Below, piece by piece: positions 15,864 through 25,681 of a DNA stretch of 64,000 bases. Every line of letters begins with the position of its first letter. Position 1 is the stretch's first letter. The stretch is taken from the NCBI RefSeq assembly GCF_013167955.1, contig NZ_BLWF01000004.1:416587-480586 (forward strand), in the 5' to 3' direction. Origin of the DNA: Thermanaeromonas sp. C210. Lineage in GTDB: Bacteria > Bacillota > DSM-521 > Neomoorellales > Neomoorellaceae. Under the pieces are notes generated by a model. The model was not told the origin of the DNA and searched no databases. It saw only the letters and a program-made list of their open reading frames with translations. The position numbers and the translations under genes are program-made.

Positions 15864-17258
15864 CTAGCGCCCGAAGTGCAGGGGCCTTCCCACCGCTATT
15901 AACGCAGCCTCGCGAATGGCCTCACACACAGTCGGGTGTCCCTGCACGGTGTCTGCCATCTGGTCAATGGTCAGCTCATTGGTAATAGCTAGGACACCCA
16001 GCCCGATTAATTCCGTAGCAAAGGGACCCACCATGGTAACACCTAGCACTTCGCCGTACTTCCGATCGGCAACTATCTTAATGAATCCGTCTTGGCCGCC
16101 CTCATCCTCGATTAAAGCCCTGCCGTTACCCCTCAAGGGATACTTACCCACGATTACCTTATCGAACTGCTTCCGAGCCTCCTCTTCGGATAGGCCAACC
16201 TGGGCGATCTCGGGGGTAGTGTAAACACACGACGGGATTGCCCTCCAGTCTACGGAGGCCTCCTCGCCACAGGCCACCCTCGCGGCCACCTCTCCTTCCA
16301 AGAAACCGGCATGGGCCAACATAGGATTACCTATTACATCTCCCGCAGCATATACACCTTTTGCGGTGGTCCTCATTTTGGCGTCCACCTTGATGCGACC
16401 GCCTTCTACCTGAACACCCGCCTTGTCCAACCCAAGGCCATTAACATTGGGTGCACGTCCCACCGCCAGCAGAACCTTATCGGCAACAAACTCTTCAACA
16501 CCATTGCCGCCCTCAAGGGAAACACGAACCTTACCCTTGGCCTTCTCTATTTTGGACACCTTGGCCGACAGCCTGAATTCGACGCCCCGCGCCTTTAAGA
16601 TCTTCATTAGCAAAGTACTAGCTTCCTCATCTATCCCATACAGGAGCCGAGGCAGGGCCTCAATTACAGTCACCTTGACACCCAGAGAGTTAAATATATT
16701 GGCAAACTCTAGGCCAATCACGCCGCCCCCGACGATTATCAGGCTAGACGGTAACTCCGCTAGTTCCAGTATTCCCGTGCTAGACAATATATCCTTCTCG
16801 TCAATAGCACACGGAAAAGGATTCTTTACCGTAGATCCCGAGGCGACGATGATAGCATCACCTTCCAGGGCCGTGGCCTTCCCAGACGCGTCAACTACCT
16901 CCACTTTACCGCCGCCCTGTAAGGTTGCCCTCCCACTTACAACGGATATACCAGCGCCCTTTATCAGGCCCTGCAGGCCACGCCGCAGCCCATCCACAAT
17001 GGACTTCTTTCTCGCCATGACGGACGCCCAATCTACCCCGACGTCGGAGCTACGGATCCCAAATTCCTTGGCGCCCTTCAGCAGGGAGAATACGCCCGCC
17101 GACTTAGCTAGTGCCTTTGTGGGAATACACCCGCGATTTAAGCATGTGCCACCGAGTTCTGCTTCCTCAACAAGGATCGTCTCTCGACCTTTTCTAGCAG
17201 CGGTGAGGGCGGCCGCATAACCGGCCGGCCCTCCCCCTATTACAATCAAAGGACGCAT
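15864..17258 (-). CDS. lpdA: Dihydrolipoamide dehydrogenase (E3)
   Basis: 464 residues. FAD motif GGGPAGYAAALTAA (residues 8-21), redox disulfide GGTCLNRGCIP (about 40), NAD motif IIVGGGVIGLEFAN (about 175), second FAD motif VYAAGDVIG, and the C-terminal active-site pair GHPTVCEAI. It reoxidises dihydrolipoamide of E2. There is no N-terminal lipoyl domain. ATG 17258 (GGATGGAGGA upstream) is preferred over a longer frame. It lies 42 bp after E2. Confidence 0.95.
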   Translation of the reverse strand: MRPLIVIGGGPAGYAAALTAARKGRETILVEEAELGGTCLNRGCIPTKALAKSAGVFSLLKGAKEFGIRSSDVGVDWASVMARKKSIVDGLRRGLQGLIKGAGISVVSGRATLQGGGKVEVVDASGKATALEGDAIIVASGSTVKNPFPCAIDEKDILSSTGILELAELPSSLIIVGGGVIGLEFANIFNSLGVKVTVIEALPRLLYGIDEEASTLLMKILKARGVEFRLSAKVSKIEKAKGKVRVSLEGGNGVEEFVADKVLLAVGRAPNVNGLGLDKAGVQVEGGRIKVDAKMRTTAKGVYAAGDVIGNPMLAHAGFLEGEVAARVACGEEASVDWRAIPSCVYTTPEIAQVGLSEEEARKQFDKVIVGKYPLRGNGRALIEDEGGQDGFIKIVADRKYGEVLGVTMVGPFATELIGLGVLAITNELTIDQMADTVQGHPTVCEAIREAALIAVGRPLHFGR

Positions 17259-17300
17259 TCCTCCATCCCCTTCCGCGCACAATCTTCCGCAGACCTCAGT

Positions 17301-18569
17301 CTAAACAAGGAGATAGGGCTCCTCCAATAACCTTCTGACCTCCGACAGGAACCGAGCTCCCAAGGCTCCATCCACTACCCTGTGGTCCAAGGTAAGCCTC
17401 AGAGCCACAAATTTATACTCTTCGACCCTTCCGTCTATCAATGCTAGCGCAGACTGGGTCTGACCTACCGCAAGTATACCGGCCTCGGGAGGATTGAGAA
17501 TAGCTTTGAACTCATCTATGCCCAACATGCCTAGATTGCTAACTGTAAAGGTTCCGCCCGTGAGCTCGTCGGCAGAGAGAACTCCCTCGCGGGCCCTCTT
17601 GACCAGTTCCCGCCTTGCTGCTGCAATCTCACGAAGAGCCTTTTTGTCTGCATCCTTAACTACAGGGACAATCAGGCCTTCATCGATAGCTACCGCGATT
17701 CCAACATTAACCCGGCCTTTAAGCAGTATTCCTTCTTCGGTAAAGGTGGCGTTAACCTGGGGATACGCCCTAAGGGCCAAGGCACACGCCCTGACTATCA
17801 TGTCTGTCACGGTAATGCGCTCTTCCTTGGGAAGAAGCTGGTTAACGCGGTCGCGGAACTCCAGGAGGCGGTCCACCTTGACATTTACACCGAGCCAAAA
17901 CTGCGGAGCCTCGAGAACACTTTGGCACATCCGCTGCGCTATGGCGCGCCTCATCCTCGTCAGTTCTACGACTTGGTCCCCTTCCTCCTTGGCCACGGGC
18001 CGCGGAGCCTGAGCACTTGCTGGCCGACGGGCTTCCGCAGGAGGTTGCGCGGCCTTCTTCCCTTCAAGATATGAGAGGACGTCAGCCTTATTAATAATGC
18101 CGCCGGCACCGCTGCCCTTAATATTAGCGAGCTCTTCGTTGCTCAGGCCTGCCTCCTTGGCAATCCTTCTCGCAAGGGGAGTGATCCGGAACTTGTCTCT
18201 ACCAGCCTTCGCCGGTTCCTTCTCTCCTACCTTGGCGTCAGGCTCCTTCTCCGCCTTTGTCCCTTCCCCTTGACCTGCAAGGGCCTTCTCCACCTTGCTT
18301 GCCGGAGATACGGAGGAGATATCGGCGTCCGGACTGTCTGCTATAAGCGCTACGACGCGGCCAACCTCTGCCGTGGCACCGTCTCCAACGTCTATTCTTA
18401 CCAAGAAGCCGTCCGCTGGTGCCTCGACCTCCATGGTGGCCTTGTCCGTTTCAACCTCGAAGAGAGGTTCCCCTTTAGTTACCTTTTCTCCTACCTTCTT
18501 TAGCCACTGTATGATTTTAGCCTCAGTAGTGGTAATACCTACCTGGGGCATTACTACCTGCGCAACCAT
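17301..18569 (-). CDS. 2-oxoacid/acetoin dehydrogenase E2 (dihydrolipoamide acyltransferase)
   Basis: 422 residues in the standard E2 layout: one lipoyl domain (residues 3-78; lipoylated lysine in ETDKATMEV), a charged linker, a peripheral subunit-binding domain (ITPLARRIAKEAGLSNEEL and GIINKADV, about 128-165), a linker, then the catalytic domain (about 195-422) with DHRVVDGA. It passes acyl groups to CoA. It could serve an acetoin or a pyruvate complex; the sigma-54 promoter and AcoR-like regulator nearby favour acetoin. Confidence 0.93.
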   Translation of the reverse strand: MVAQVVMPQVGITTTEAKIIQWLKKVGEKVTKGEPLFEVETDKATMEVEAPADGFLVRIDVGDGATAEVGRVVALIADSPDADISSVSPASKVEKALAGQGEGTKAEKEPDAKVGEKEPAKAGRDKFRITPLARRIAKEAGLSNEELANIKGSGAGGIINKADVLSYLEGKKAAQPPAEARRPASAQAPRPVAKEEGDQVVELTRMRRAIAQRMCQSVLEAPQFWLGVNVKVDRLLEFRDRVNQLLPKEERITVTDMIVRACALALRAYPQVNATFTEEGILLKGRVNVGIAVAIDEGLIVPVVKDADKKALREIAAARRELVKRAREGVLSADELTGGTFTVSNLGMLGIDEFKAILNPPEAGILAVGQTQSALALIDGRVEEYKFVALRLTLDHRVVDGALGARFLSEVRRLLEEPYLLV

Positions 18570-18612
18570 TCCTCTCCACCCTTCCTATAATGCCCTTAAG
18601 AAGAAAGTCCCT

Positions 18613-19596
18613 TCAAATATTCTCCCGAACCAAGGTTCGTGCCCTCTCCACAATGTCCTCAACCCTGGGTACCACTCTGTCTTCTAAGGACGGGCTAAAG
18701 GGTATGGGTACTTCCCACGCGCCTAGGCGTGCAATGGGAGCGTCCAGGCTATAAAGGGCTTTCTCCGCTACCTGCGCGGCTATCTCAGCGCCAAATCCAC
18801 AGAAGGTGGTTGCCTCATGTACAATGAGAAGCTTACCGGTTTTCTGCACGGAGGCTATAATCGTATCTATGTCGAGGGGTCTCAAGGTCCGCGGATCAAC
18901 GACCTCCGCCTCAATACCCTCCTCGGCAAGGGCAGATGCCGCCTGCAAGGCCCGCTTGACCATGAGGGAGGTAGCTACTATGGTCACGTCCCTACCCTCT
19001 CGGGCAACTTTCGCTTTACCTAAAGGAACAAGGTACTCCTCCTCGGGTACCGGGCCCTTGTCGTTGTACAGCATTTTATGCTCAATAAAGACTACTGGAT
19101 TATCATCCCGGATGGCAGCCTTCAGAAGACCCTTGGCATCGTAAGGAGTGGCCGGCATGACGACCTTAAGCCCTGGTACGTGGGCTACCCACGCTTCTAG
19201 GCTCTGGGAATGCTGAGCACCGGTGCGCCTCCCCGTTCCCGTCGGGGTTCGAACTACCATGGGAACCTTCAATTTTCCACCGCTCATGTAATGCCATTTG
19301 GCCGCCTGGTTGACCAGTTGGTCCATGGCAATAGTCAGGAAGTCCACGAACATAATCTCGGCCACTGGCCGCATGCCAACCATGGCTGCACCGACGGCAG
19401 CGCCTGCAATGCCAGCCTCAGAAATGGGGGTGTCCAGCACGCGCTCCTCACCGAATTCAGCCATTAGGCCGGCTGTTACACCAAATATACCACCAAAGAC
19501 TCCCGCGTCTTCGCCCATTACAAAGACCTCGGGAGACCTAATCATTTCTTCTCGAAGCGCTTCTCGAAGGGCTTCCCGATAGGTTATCTCTCTCAT
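18613..19596 (-). CDS. acoB: Acetoin/pyruvate dehydrogenase E1 component, beta subunit
   Basis: 327 residues, transketolase-type beta subunit of a two-chain E1. [17 protein letters not shown] and the [18 protein letters not shown] segment open the protein; the IEHKMLYN loop and the C-terminal transketolase domain ([31 protein letters not shown]) follow. It forms the ThDP-binding interface with E1 alpha. GGAGG lies 11 nt before ATG 19596. It follows E1 alpha by 32 bp. The symbol reflects the acetoin reading, which is inference. Confidence 0.85.
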   Translation of the reverse strand: MREITYREALREALREEMIRSPEVFVMGEDAGVFGGIFGVTAGLMAEFGEERVLDTPISEAGIAGAAVGAAMVGMRPVAEIMFVDFLTIAMDQLVNQAAKWHYMSGGKLKVPMVVRTPTGTGRRTGAQHSQSLEAWVAHVPGLKVVMPATPYDAKGLLKAAIRDDNPVVFIEHKMLYNDKGPVPEEEYLVPLGKAKVAREGRDVTIVATSLMVKRALQAASALAEEGIEAEVVDPRTLRPLDIDTIIASVQKTGKLLIVHEATTFCGFGAEIAAQVAEKALYSLDAPIARLGAWEVPIPFSPSLEDRVVPRVEDIVERARTLVRENI

Positions 19597-19628
19597 TGCT
19601 AGTTTGCACCTCCTGCGGATAATCGATT

Positions 19629-20597
19629 CTACGCGTACACATCCCTAAGGGCCATGCTCTCATCAGGATAGGGCGAGCTTTCGGCAAACTTGAGGGCTTC
19701 TTCTATCTCTTTATCCACAGCAGCTTTTATGGCCTCAAACTTATTATCACTGACTCCCTTAGACCGGAGATACTCTTCGCAACGCTTGATGGGACATTTG
19801 GCCATCCATTCTTCGATCTCTTCCTTGCTCCGATATCTTGCGCCCCTATTGGGGTCGCCCTCATGGTGTCCACGCCAACGGTAAGTGTTGCATACCAGTA
19901 ACGTGGGCCCCTCGCCTTTCCGCGCCCGCTCTACAGCCTCCTCGGCTGCCTGCCTCACCGCCAGCACATCGTTACCGTCGACCGTAACGCCCGGCATACC
20001 ATAGCTCGCGGCCCTCACGGCAATATCGTCTATCGCCTGGTGGCGCTTCTTAGAAACAGATATGCCATAGTAGTTGTTTTCGCAGACATAGATCACCGGG
20101 AGCTTCCACAGTCCTGCCATATTAAGGGATTCGTGAAACGCTCCTTGGTTGCTCGCACCATCGCCGAAGAAACAGGCGACAACCTCTTTCCCTTTCCGCA
20201 GCTTAATAGCCAAGCCGGCACCGGTGGCTATGGGTATTCCTCCTCCGACAACACCGTTAGCGCCAAGGATACCCTTTTCGAAATCGGCAATGTGCATGGA
20301 CCCACCTTTGCCCTGGCAGTACCCGGTCTCCTTACCAAAGAGCTCGGCCATCATCGGGCCAAGATCCGCGCCCTTAGCAATAACATGGCCGTGGCCCCTA
20401 TGGGTACTGGTAATATAGTCGGTGGGTTCGAGGGCATAGCACACACCAGTGGCTACCGCCTCTTCGCCGGTGTACAGGTGGGCCAATCCCGGCATAATGC
20501 CCTTAGCATAAACTTCGGCTACCTTTTCCTCAAAGTGCCTTATCCTTACCATGCACTCATACATGGCTAGGACCTCGTCTACAGACAGCTCCCGCAT
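19629..20597 (-). CDS. acoA: Acetoin/pyruvate dehydrogenase E1 component, alpha subunit
   Basis: About 322 residues from ATG 20597. It binds thiamine diphosphate through [15 protein letters not shown] ending in ENN (about 165-200); [10 protein letters not shown] near residue 45 and [13 protein letters not shown] are other family markers, and the phosphorylation-loop-like [10 protein letters not shown] is near residue 260. First gene of E1a-E1b-E2-E3-AOR, behind a sigma-54 promoter at 20861. AcoA and PdhA are hard to separate by eye; the 322-residue length and the sigma-54/AcoR-type control favour AcoA. Confidence 0.85.
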   Translation of the reverse strand: MRELSVDEVLAMYECMVRIRHFEEKVAEVYAKGIMPGLAHLYTGEEAVATGVCYALEPTDYITSTHRGHGHVIAKGADLGPMMAELFGKETGYCQGKGGSMHIADFEKGILGANGVVGGGIPIATGAGLAIKLRKGKEVVACFFGDGASNQGAFHESLNMAGLWKLPVIYVCENNYYGISVSKKRHQAIDDIAVRAASYGMPGVTVDGNDVLAVRQAAEEAVERARKGEGPTLLVCNTYRWRGHHEGDPNRGARYRSKEEIEEWMAKCPIKRCEEYLRSKGVSDNKFEAIKAAVDKEIEEALKFAESSPYPDESMALRDVYA

Positions 20598-20821
20598 AGT
20601 ACCAATACGCCTCCTTACCACAGGGTAGTGTCTAGAACTCGAACACATAGTGTCCCCTTGGCCTTTCACCGTCAAGGCACATCGTCGGGTTGCCTAGGTC
20701 ACACCTTCCCGTCACCTACCGGGGATAGGCCCGGGCATTCATCGGGCTCTATTAGGGTGAAAGGGTTTATGGCGTCACCTATCCCTTTCCACCACGTGCC
20801 CGCGGCAGCATCCTACAAATT

Positions 20822-20912
20822 GCCGGGACCGCTTGGTGCTGGCCACGAATTGATGTGCATGCAAGTTTCGTGCCAGAAACTGATTTCCCTAGCATCCCCT
20901 AGCGGTCCCGGC
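20822..20912. repeat. 12-bp perfect inverted repeat bracketing the sigma-54 promoter
   Basis: GCCGGGACCGCT (20822-20833) and AGCGGTCCCGGC (20901-20912) flank the promoter, with a second inner dyad CTGGC-CACGAA / TTTCGTG-CCAG. If transcribed or extruded it would form a long hairpin; as duplex DNA it could be a pair of regulator sites. No function is established. Confidence 0.55.
20861..20876 (-). promoter_or_regulatory. Sigma-54 (RpoN) promoter of the acoA operon
   Basis: The minus strand reads CTGGCACGAAACTTGC, a full match to the -24/-12 consensus (TGGCACG-N4-TTGC), with GG and GC 10 nt apart. The first gene begins about 265 bp downstream. An AcoR-like sigma-54 activator is encoded at 30563-32491. 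Confidence 0.88.
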
Positions 20913-20978
20913 TACTCTTACTTAATTCCCTACACTTTTTGTCCAGTCTATTGACACATGACGTGTAAACTGGTTACA

Positions 20979-20996
20979 GGGGGGCATTCGCCCCCC
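20979..20996 (-). terminator. GC hairpin after the nrfD-like gene
   Basis: Perfect 7-bp stem GGGGGGC/GCCCCCC with a 4-nt loop, about 40 bp after the stop of the NrfD-like gene. There is no T-run on either strand, so it may be a weak terminator or a 3'-end stabiliser. Confidence 0.45.
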
Positions 20997-21036
20997 AGGA
21001 TGCCTGAGGAACTCCATCAGCAGGCTTATTCCGGAA

Positions 21037-21981
21037 CTAGGCTAACCATTCTAGGGCCACGCCTATACATATTGCCATAATTATGGATGCGACCAGGACA
21101 GCATACTCGTGGCTAGTCGGTCTGTAGGAACGCGGCCTCCCCGCTATAGCTCGCGCCGGGTAGGTTGCCCCGAAGCTGTCTACTGCGCCTAACTTGGAGA
21201 CGAGGCCATGGATCAATATGACCAAGAGGGCTAGGCCTGCCACAGCCGGATTGGGGTAGGCCTTGTACAAGAACAATAGCACTGCCTCAACAATCCCTAC
21301 AACAAGCTCACCAGGAGCAACACTATGGGCCAGCTCCACCAGCACCCTAGCAATTGCGATAACAACCGCAGCCAAAACGAGGGGTTCTGGTACAGCGCCG
21401 GTATGGAACAATTGGACCGCAAATAATACGGCAAACCCGTTCATCAGGCCTTCCAGTACATAGGATAGCCTGTCTGCCCGCTGCCCGGCATACTGGTACT
21501 GTACAAAAAGTCTAGAGTGCACCAAGAAGGCGCCTACGCCGACGACAAACATCAGGCCAGCCAGGGGCATACCGATCGCTGCCCGAGCAACCAGCGACCC
21601 AATAGCAATAACAACAACTGCCGCGCACAGGTAGAGGTCCCACACCAAAAGGGAAGCAGGGTTCCCCACCAGCATGGCCGGAAGCCTCAAGGGCCGGCCC
21701 AGGTCGAATACGATCAGGAGTCCAGCGGCAACCATAAAGCCCACGACATAGGCTAAGGCCCGAGTAAGGCTAGCCATGCCCGGTTGAAAAAGCAAGGATA
21801 CTGCTAGGATGCACAGCATGCCTACGGCAATGCTTCCCAGGTAGAAGAAGCCTACTATATACAGACCCCAGGGGGAATCGTTCGAGAGCTTTGTTCCGGC
21901 AAGTCCCCCCTTTCCCACGTGGGCCCAAGCAATAAAGGCCAGTAGGACACATGCAATTACAAGGGCAACAATATGGGCCAC
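21037..21981 (-). CDS. NrfD/PsrC-type membrane subunit of a molybdoenzyme complex
   Basis: 314 residues, about 8-9 membrane helices across the whole length. The N-terminal GLYIVGFFYLGSIAVGML segment and the FDLGRPLRLPAML loop are typical of the NrfD family, which links quinones to cytoplasmic or periplasmic FeS subunits. Starts with ATG 21981. It follows the four-cluster FeS gene (58 bp) and the molybdopterin enzyme gene, giving the CISM order catalytic-FeS-membrane. Direction of electron flow is unknown. Confidence 0.85.
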   Translation of the reverse strand: MAHIVALVIACVLLAFIAWAHVGKGGLAGTKLSNDSPWGLYIVGFFYLGSIAVGMLCILAVSLLFQPGMASLTRALAYVVGFMVAAGLLIVFDLGRPLRLPAMLVGNPASLLVWDLYLCAAVVVIAIGSLVARAAIGMPLAGLMFVVGVGAFLVHSRLFVQYQYAGQRADRLSYVLEGLMNGFAVLFAVQLFHTGAVPEPLVLAAVVIAIARVLVELAHSVAPGELVVGIVEAVLLFLYKAYPNPAVAGLALLVILIHGLVSKLGAVDSFGATYPARAIAGRPRSYRPTSHEYAVLVASIIMAICIGVALEWLA

Positions 21982-22039
21982 TGCTTTCCCTCCCTGTATA
22001 ACAGTGATGGCTAAAGAAACTAGTTCTCAGAGAACGGGC

Positions 22040-22651
22040 CTATTCGACGTCAATATAGTATACTGCCGGCTTCGTTCCGAGCTCTGGATAAAGGGGTTTG
22101 GCCCCAGTCTTGACCAGCATGCGCACGATCTCGGACCGAGGGTCATCAAGGTCCCCAAAGGTACGTGCTGCCGCCGGGCATGTATCCACACATGCCGGCT
22201 GCCTGCCGGCCTTTACCCGCTCGAGGCAGAAATCACATTTAATTGCCGTACCGACACTATATCCCTGGGACTTTATCTCCTCATAAGGGGTCATCTTCTG
22301 GGTTTCCCCGTAATACACCTCCTTCTTAAACAAGAAGCTACGACTCCCGTACGGGCAGGCCACCATGCATGCTCTACACCCTATACATTTCGAGCTCTCT
22401 ATAATTACCGTCCCAGAATCCAGCTTCTTAGTAGCACCAGTCGGACAGGCCTTAAGGCACGGCGGATCGTTACATTGCATGCAGAGCAAGGGGAGGAACC
22501 TCATCCTCGCTACTGGATAACGACCGGTTTCGTACCTTAGGACCCTTGACCGGTGGGCACCAGGAGGTGTACCATGCTCGGCGCGGCAAGCCACCACGCA
22601 TGCCGAACATCCCACACATCTACGAAGGTTAATTATCATACCGAACCTCAT
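22040..22651 (-). CDS. Four-cluster [4Fe-4S] electron-transfer subunit (DmsB/PsrB/NrfC type)
   Basis: 203 residues with four cysteine groups: CVGCSACVVAC (about 12), CMQCNDPPCLKAC (about 57), CIGCRACMVAC (about 89) and CDFCLE with CVDTC (about 138-157). This is the arrangement of the FeS relay in complex iron-sulfur molybdoenzymes. There is no Tat signal. A 225-bp gap with a GC-rich hairpin separates it from the catalytic gene; I see no gene in that gap. Confidence 0.92.
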   Translation of the reverse strand: MRFGMIINLRRCVGCSACVVACRAEHGTPPGAHRSRVLRYETGRYPVARMRFLPLLCMQCNDPPCLKACPTGATKKLDSGTVIIESSKCIGCRACMVACPYGSRSFLFKKEVYYGETQKMTPYEEIKSQGYSVGTAIKCDFCLERVKAGRQPACVDTCPAAARTFGDLDDPRSEIVRMLVKTGAKPLYPELGTKPAVYYIDVE

Positions 22652-22876
22652 ACCAACAATGTCCTCCTCGGCTAGGTCTGATGGGAATCAACTTTTTCCA
22701 GGGGCAAGGAGTCGCCACGCGACAATCAAGGGCGTTCCCTTGTTCTGCCGCCATACTACGAGAGCCCGCCCACACAGGACCGGGAGAATACTACAACAGC
22801 GGTCCTCCCTGCCGTTAGGTGGGTGGGGGCCCGTCGGGGCCCCTGCTAGGTGGCCCTACGTATGCCGCCGTCCCGC

Positions 22877-25540
22877 CTACTGCTCCACCTTAACGATTTT
22901 GACCCTAGGACCTATTTCGATGCCGCAGCTTATCGAGTCGAAGGTCTCCTCGTCAACAGACAGCAGGGAGTTAAAATGCGGGCCGTGGCGGTGCCGCGGA
23001 TTTGATTGAACCGTTCCCGGCCCATAAGCACCGGGTACACCAATCACCTCAGGATGTATAAGCTCGGTCACCTTGAGGACACCCATGGTCCACCCGTACC
23101 TGGACTCAATTCGCACCAAGTCTCCATCTTTGAGCCCCTTTCTCTTGGCCGTCTCGCTATTAATCCAAATCCGCTCCTCGTAGGGATCATCCTTAGTCAG
23201 TTCCCTCAACCACGGATTTCCTTGGACATCTCCGACCGAATTTGTGAAGAAGGGCGTTTTGAAATTTATGGCGTACAAATCATATTCCTCCGGGGCCCTA
23301 AGCTCGGCATTCTCTACCCAAATGGGTACGGGTTTGTACAACTCGAAGACACGCTCCTCGTCCTTTACGCCGGGGAAGGAGATGCCGTGCTTTCTAAGGC
23401 CCTCACGGAGTTTTTCTGCGCTCTTTTTCAGTCGATAGAAATAGAAGGGATGTCGTGTCTTGTTTTCAGGGAAGTAGTAGTAGTTGTAATGGTATTTGCG
23501 CGAGAGCTGGTAACCGTAGTAGCCAACTTCCTTCAGATAATCAAGACCCTTATCGTCACCGATCCAACTCTTAACCATGTGATCATAGATTTCCTCTATG
23601 GAGTACTTCCGGTTAATATCAAGCTTGTAGGGTTCCTTTAATACCAGCCCCTCATCGCCAACAATATAGTCCGTTAACTCGTTGAGCTGATCGTACACAC
23701 CGCCCGGTCCCAACAGAATCCCCATGCGGTCTGCAATCTCCATAAAGATCTCGTCAACATGCTTCGTATTGTAAAGGGGTGGCACGGGCTCACGCATGCT
23801 TACCATTTTGAGGCTCTGGGTCTCCCCGGCTGCTGCCTGGTGTTCCGGCCAGAACACAGCCACCCGGAGCCGCTCCAAGAAGCTATGTTCGGGAAGAACC
23901 ACATCGGACATAATGGCCATCTCATCCATGTGATAGCCTATGGTTACCACAAAGGGTATCTTCTTTAGCGCCTCCACGAAAAGCTGTGGCTGGGCAACCA
24001 TCTTAATGGGATTACCACCGATGGTCAGCCATGCCCCGATCTCATAGCTCAAGTGATACTTCTCCGGCTCCAGAATCGCCTTGGCGATCATTTGAGGCGT
24101 GGTATGCCTGTGCGGATAGAACTCGGCCATATCCGCATGAAGTGGCGGGAACGTAAAAGGAATACCTACCGCTTCGTATGAGGGCTCAACGGTTCCATCG
24201 TCTCCCGGCTTCAAAACGGGCCCGCGTTTGCCACAACCCAGGCAAGATCCTGGAACCTCAATAGCTCCCACCAGCATATTGATTATCTTCCCGACTAGGT
24301 CGGCGTAAGTGCCACCGCGGTGGTTCATCACATTCCTCTCGCAGTTCAGCGACACCGGCCTAAAGGGAAACTCGGCCCCGTCGATAAGTATCGTACTCCC
24401 TATCTGGGCGGCTTCTACAAACTCCCGGGCGATCCGCCGGACCGTCCCGGCCGGAATAGTAGTGATGCCCTCTTGCCACTCGGGCGTATAACTTGCAAAG
24501 CCGCGCCTCACGGCTTCAAAGGCCGGCTCACACTTCTTCCCGTCAACTACATACTCCCCTCTTAGCGCGACATCCTTAAACTCGGAGTTCCACGGCTTCG
24601 CCCGCCCCTCCTCGGGGTCCCACATTAGGGGAGCGCCACTAACCTTATCTCTGACGTACTCTCCGGCCTCGTCGATTAGATACGGTGCGTTCGTACGGTT
24701 CTTCAAGAACCATTCGTCGTATTTCTCAATCTCATAGAACATAACATGGGCCATTGCCAGGAGGAAGGCGAGGTCTGTACCGGGCCGTATGGGTACCCAC
24801 TCACCCTTGCTGGCCTCCGGCGAGCACCGCGGGTCCACCACGACCAGCTTCATGCCACGGTCCAATGCCTGCGCAAACTTCCGAATGCCCCCCGTAGTCG
24901 CGAAATTAGGCCCGACCGATCTGCCGAGTGTAACGTGATACTGGCAGTACTCCAGATCCACTACAGAAATAGGAAAATTCGAATGTACCAGGTCGGTACC
25001 CAGGTGAACGGTGCATAGCACACCATGCGACCCTACCTCGTTCGGTGTCCCGAACGCCTTCTCAAACGGCACCCTAAGGATACTTTCCCTGTTGCCCCAG
25101 CCCTCACAGACTACTAGACCCCGTGCATCTCTCTCCCTAACTTCCTTAAACCGTTGGGCCACAAGCTCCAGGGCCTCCTCCCACGATATCTCCACCCAAC
25201 CCGGATCCACGTCTAGGCCCTTTTGAGGATTAGTCCTTTTCAACGGGTTCTTTATTCTATACGGGTTGTACAAATTCATCACTGCCGAGTTGCCCCGGGG
25301 ACACAAATTGCCAAAATTGGGAGGAACGCCGGGCCTACCCTCAACCCGGGTGACCACTCCCTCCTTTACGTGCACCAAGGTGAGGCAATCCCCCTGCATA
25401 CACATCCTGCAAATCCCATACAAAAGCTTCTCCCGAGCACCCCCTTCCGCACTCCTTCGCTTTTCGGAGCCGCAGTTCCCCCACGCGGTCACCAGATTCG
25501 AATCGCGTACTTCCCGATTGTCGGGCGCTAAACAAGACAT
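22877..25540 (-). CDS. Molybdopterin (Mo/W-bisPGD) oxidoreductase catalytic subunit, cytoplasmic type, substrate unknown
   Basis: 887 residues from ATG 25540 (GGGGGG 7-8 nt upstream). A [4Fe-4S] site is formed by C44, C47, C52 and C80. LCPRGNSAVMNLYNPYRIKNPL and WVEISWEEALELVA are DMSO-reductase-family motifs; C176 in HGVLCTVHLG is a candidate metal ligand. The C-terminal pterin-binding domain (about 770-885) ends with VPGAYGPG and R/H-rich segments. No twin-arginine signal is present, so the enzyme should stay inside the cell. It is linked to the FeS and NrfD genes. It is not clearly a DMSO, tetrathionate or polysulfide reductase, and could even be a non-redox enzyme like acetylene hydratase; I leave the reaction open. 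Confidence 0.85.
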   Translation of the reverse strand: MSCLAPDNREVRDSNLVTAWGNCGSEKRRSAEGGAREKLLYGICRMCMQGDCLTLVHVKEGVVTRVEGRPGVPPNFGNLCPRGNSAVMNLYNPYRIKNPLKRTNPQKGLDVDPGWVEISWEEALELVAQRFKEVRERDARGLVVCEGWGNRESILRVPFEKAFGTPNEVGSHGVLCTVHLGTDLVHSNFPISVVDLEYCQYHVTLGRSVGPNFATTGGIRKFAQALDRGMKLVVVDPRCSPEASKGEWVPIRPGTDLAFLLAMAHVMFYEIEKYDEWFLKNRTNAPYLIDEAGEYVRDKVSGAPLMWDPEEGRAKPWNSEFKDVALRGEYVVDGKKCEPAFEAVRRGFASYTPEWQEGITTIPAGTVRRIAREFVEAAQIGSTILIDGAEFPFRPVSLNCERNVMNHRGGTYADLVGKIINMLVGAIEVPGSCLGCGKRGPVLKPGDDGTVEPSYEAVGIPFTFPPLHADMAEFYPHRHTTPQMIAKAILEPEKYHLSYEIGAWLTIGGNPIKMVAQPQLFVEALKKIPFVVTIGYHMDEMAIMSDVVLPEHSFLERLRVAVFWPEHQAAAGETQSLKMVSMREPVPPLYNTKHVDEIFMEIADRMGILLGPGGVYDQLNELTDYIVGDEGLVLKEPYKLDINRKYSIEEIYDHMVKSWIGDDKGLDYLKEVGYYGYQLSRKYHYNYYYFPENKTRHPFYFYRLKKSAEKLREGLRKHGISFPGVKDEERVFELYKPVPIWVENAELRAPEEYDLYAINFKTPFFTNSVGDVQGNPWLRELTKDDPYEERIWINSETAKRKGLKDGDLVRIESRYGWTMGVLKVTELIHPEVIGVPGAYGPGTVQSNPRHRHGPHFNSLLSVDEETFDSISCGIEIGPRVKIVKVEQ

Positions 25541-25597
25541 AAACATGCCCCCCAAAAGCTGCATATCTCAACACTTCAAGACGTTCACCATAAAGAA

Positions 25598-25635
25598 GGT
25601 ATACGGTCGGACGATCTTTCGTCCGACCATATACC
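25598..25635 (-). other. Strong hairpin in the leader of the molybdoenzyme gene
   Basis: 17-nt arms with a single mismatch (GGTATACGGTCGGACGA at 25598-25614, complement at 25619-25635) and a TCTT loop. It lies 58 bp before the molybdoenzyme start and after the last small ORF. The U-tail is poor, so RNA processing, attenuation or a DNA operator are all possible. Confidence 0.6.
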
Positions 25636-25681
25636 GCACTCATCTTCAGGATGCGCCCCGTGTTAATCTGCTAAATCAGAG

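Noticed and set aside
22877-25540. Polysulfide, tetrathionate or DMSO reductase
   Set aside because: There is no Tat signal, and no subfamily motif could be confirmed by eye, so the reaction is left open.
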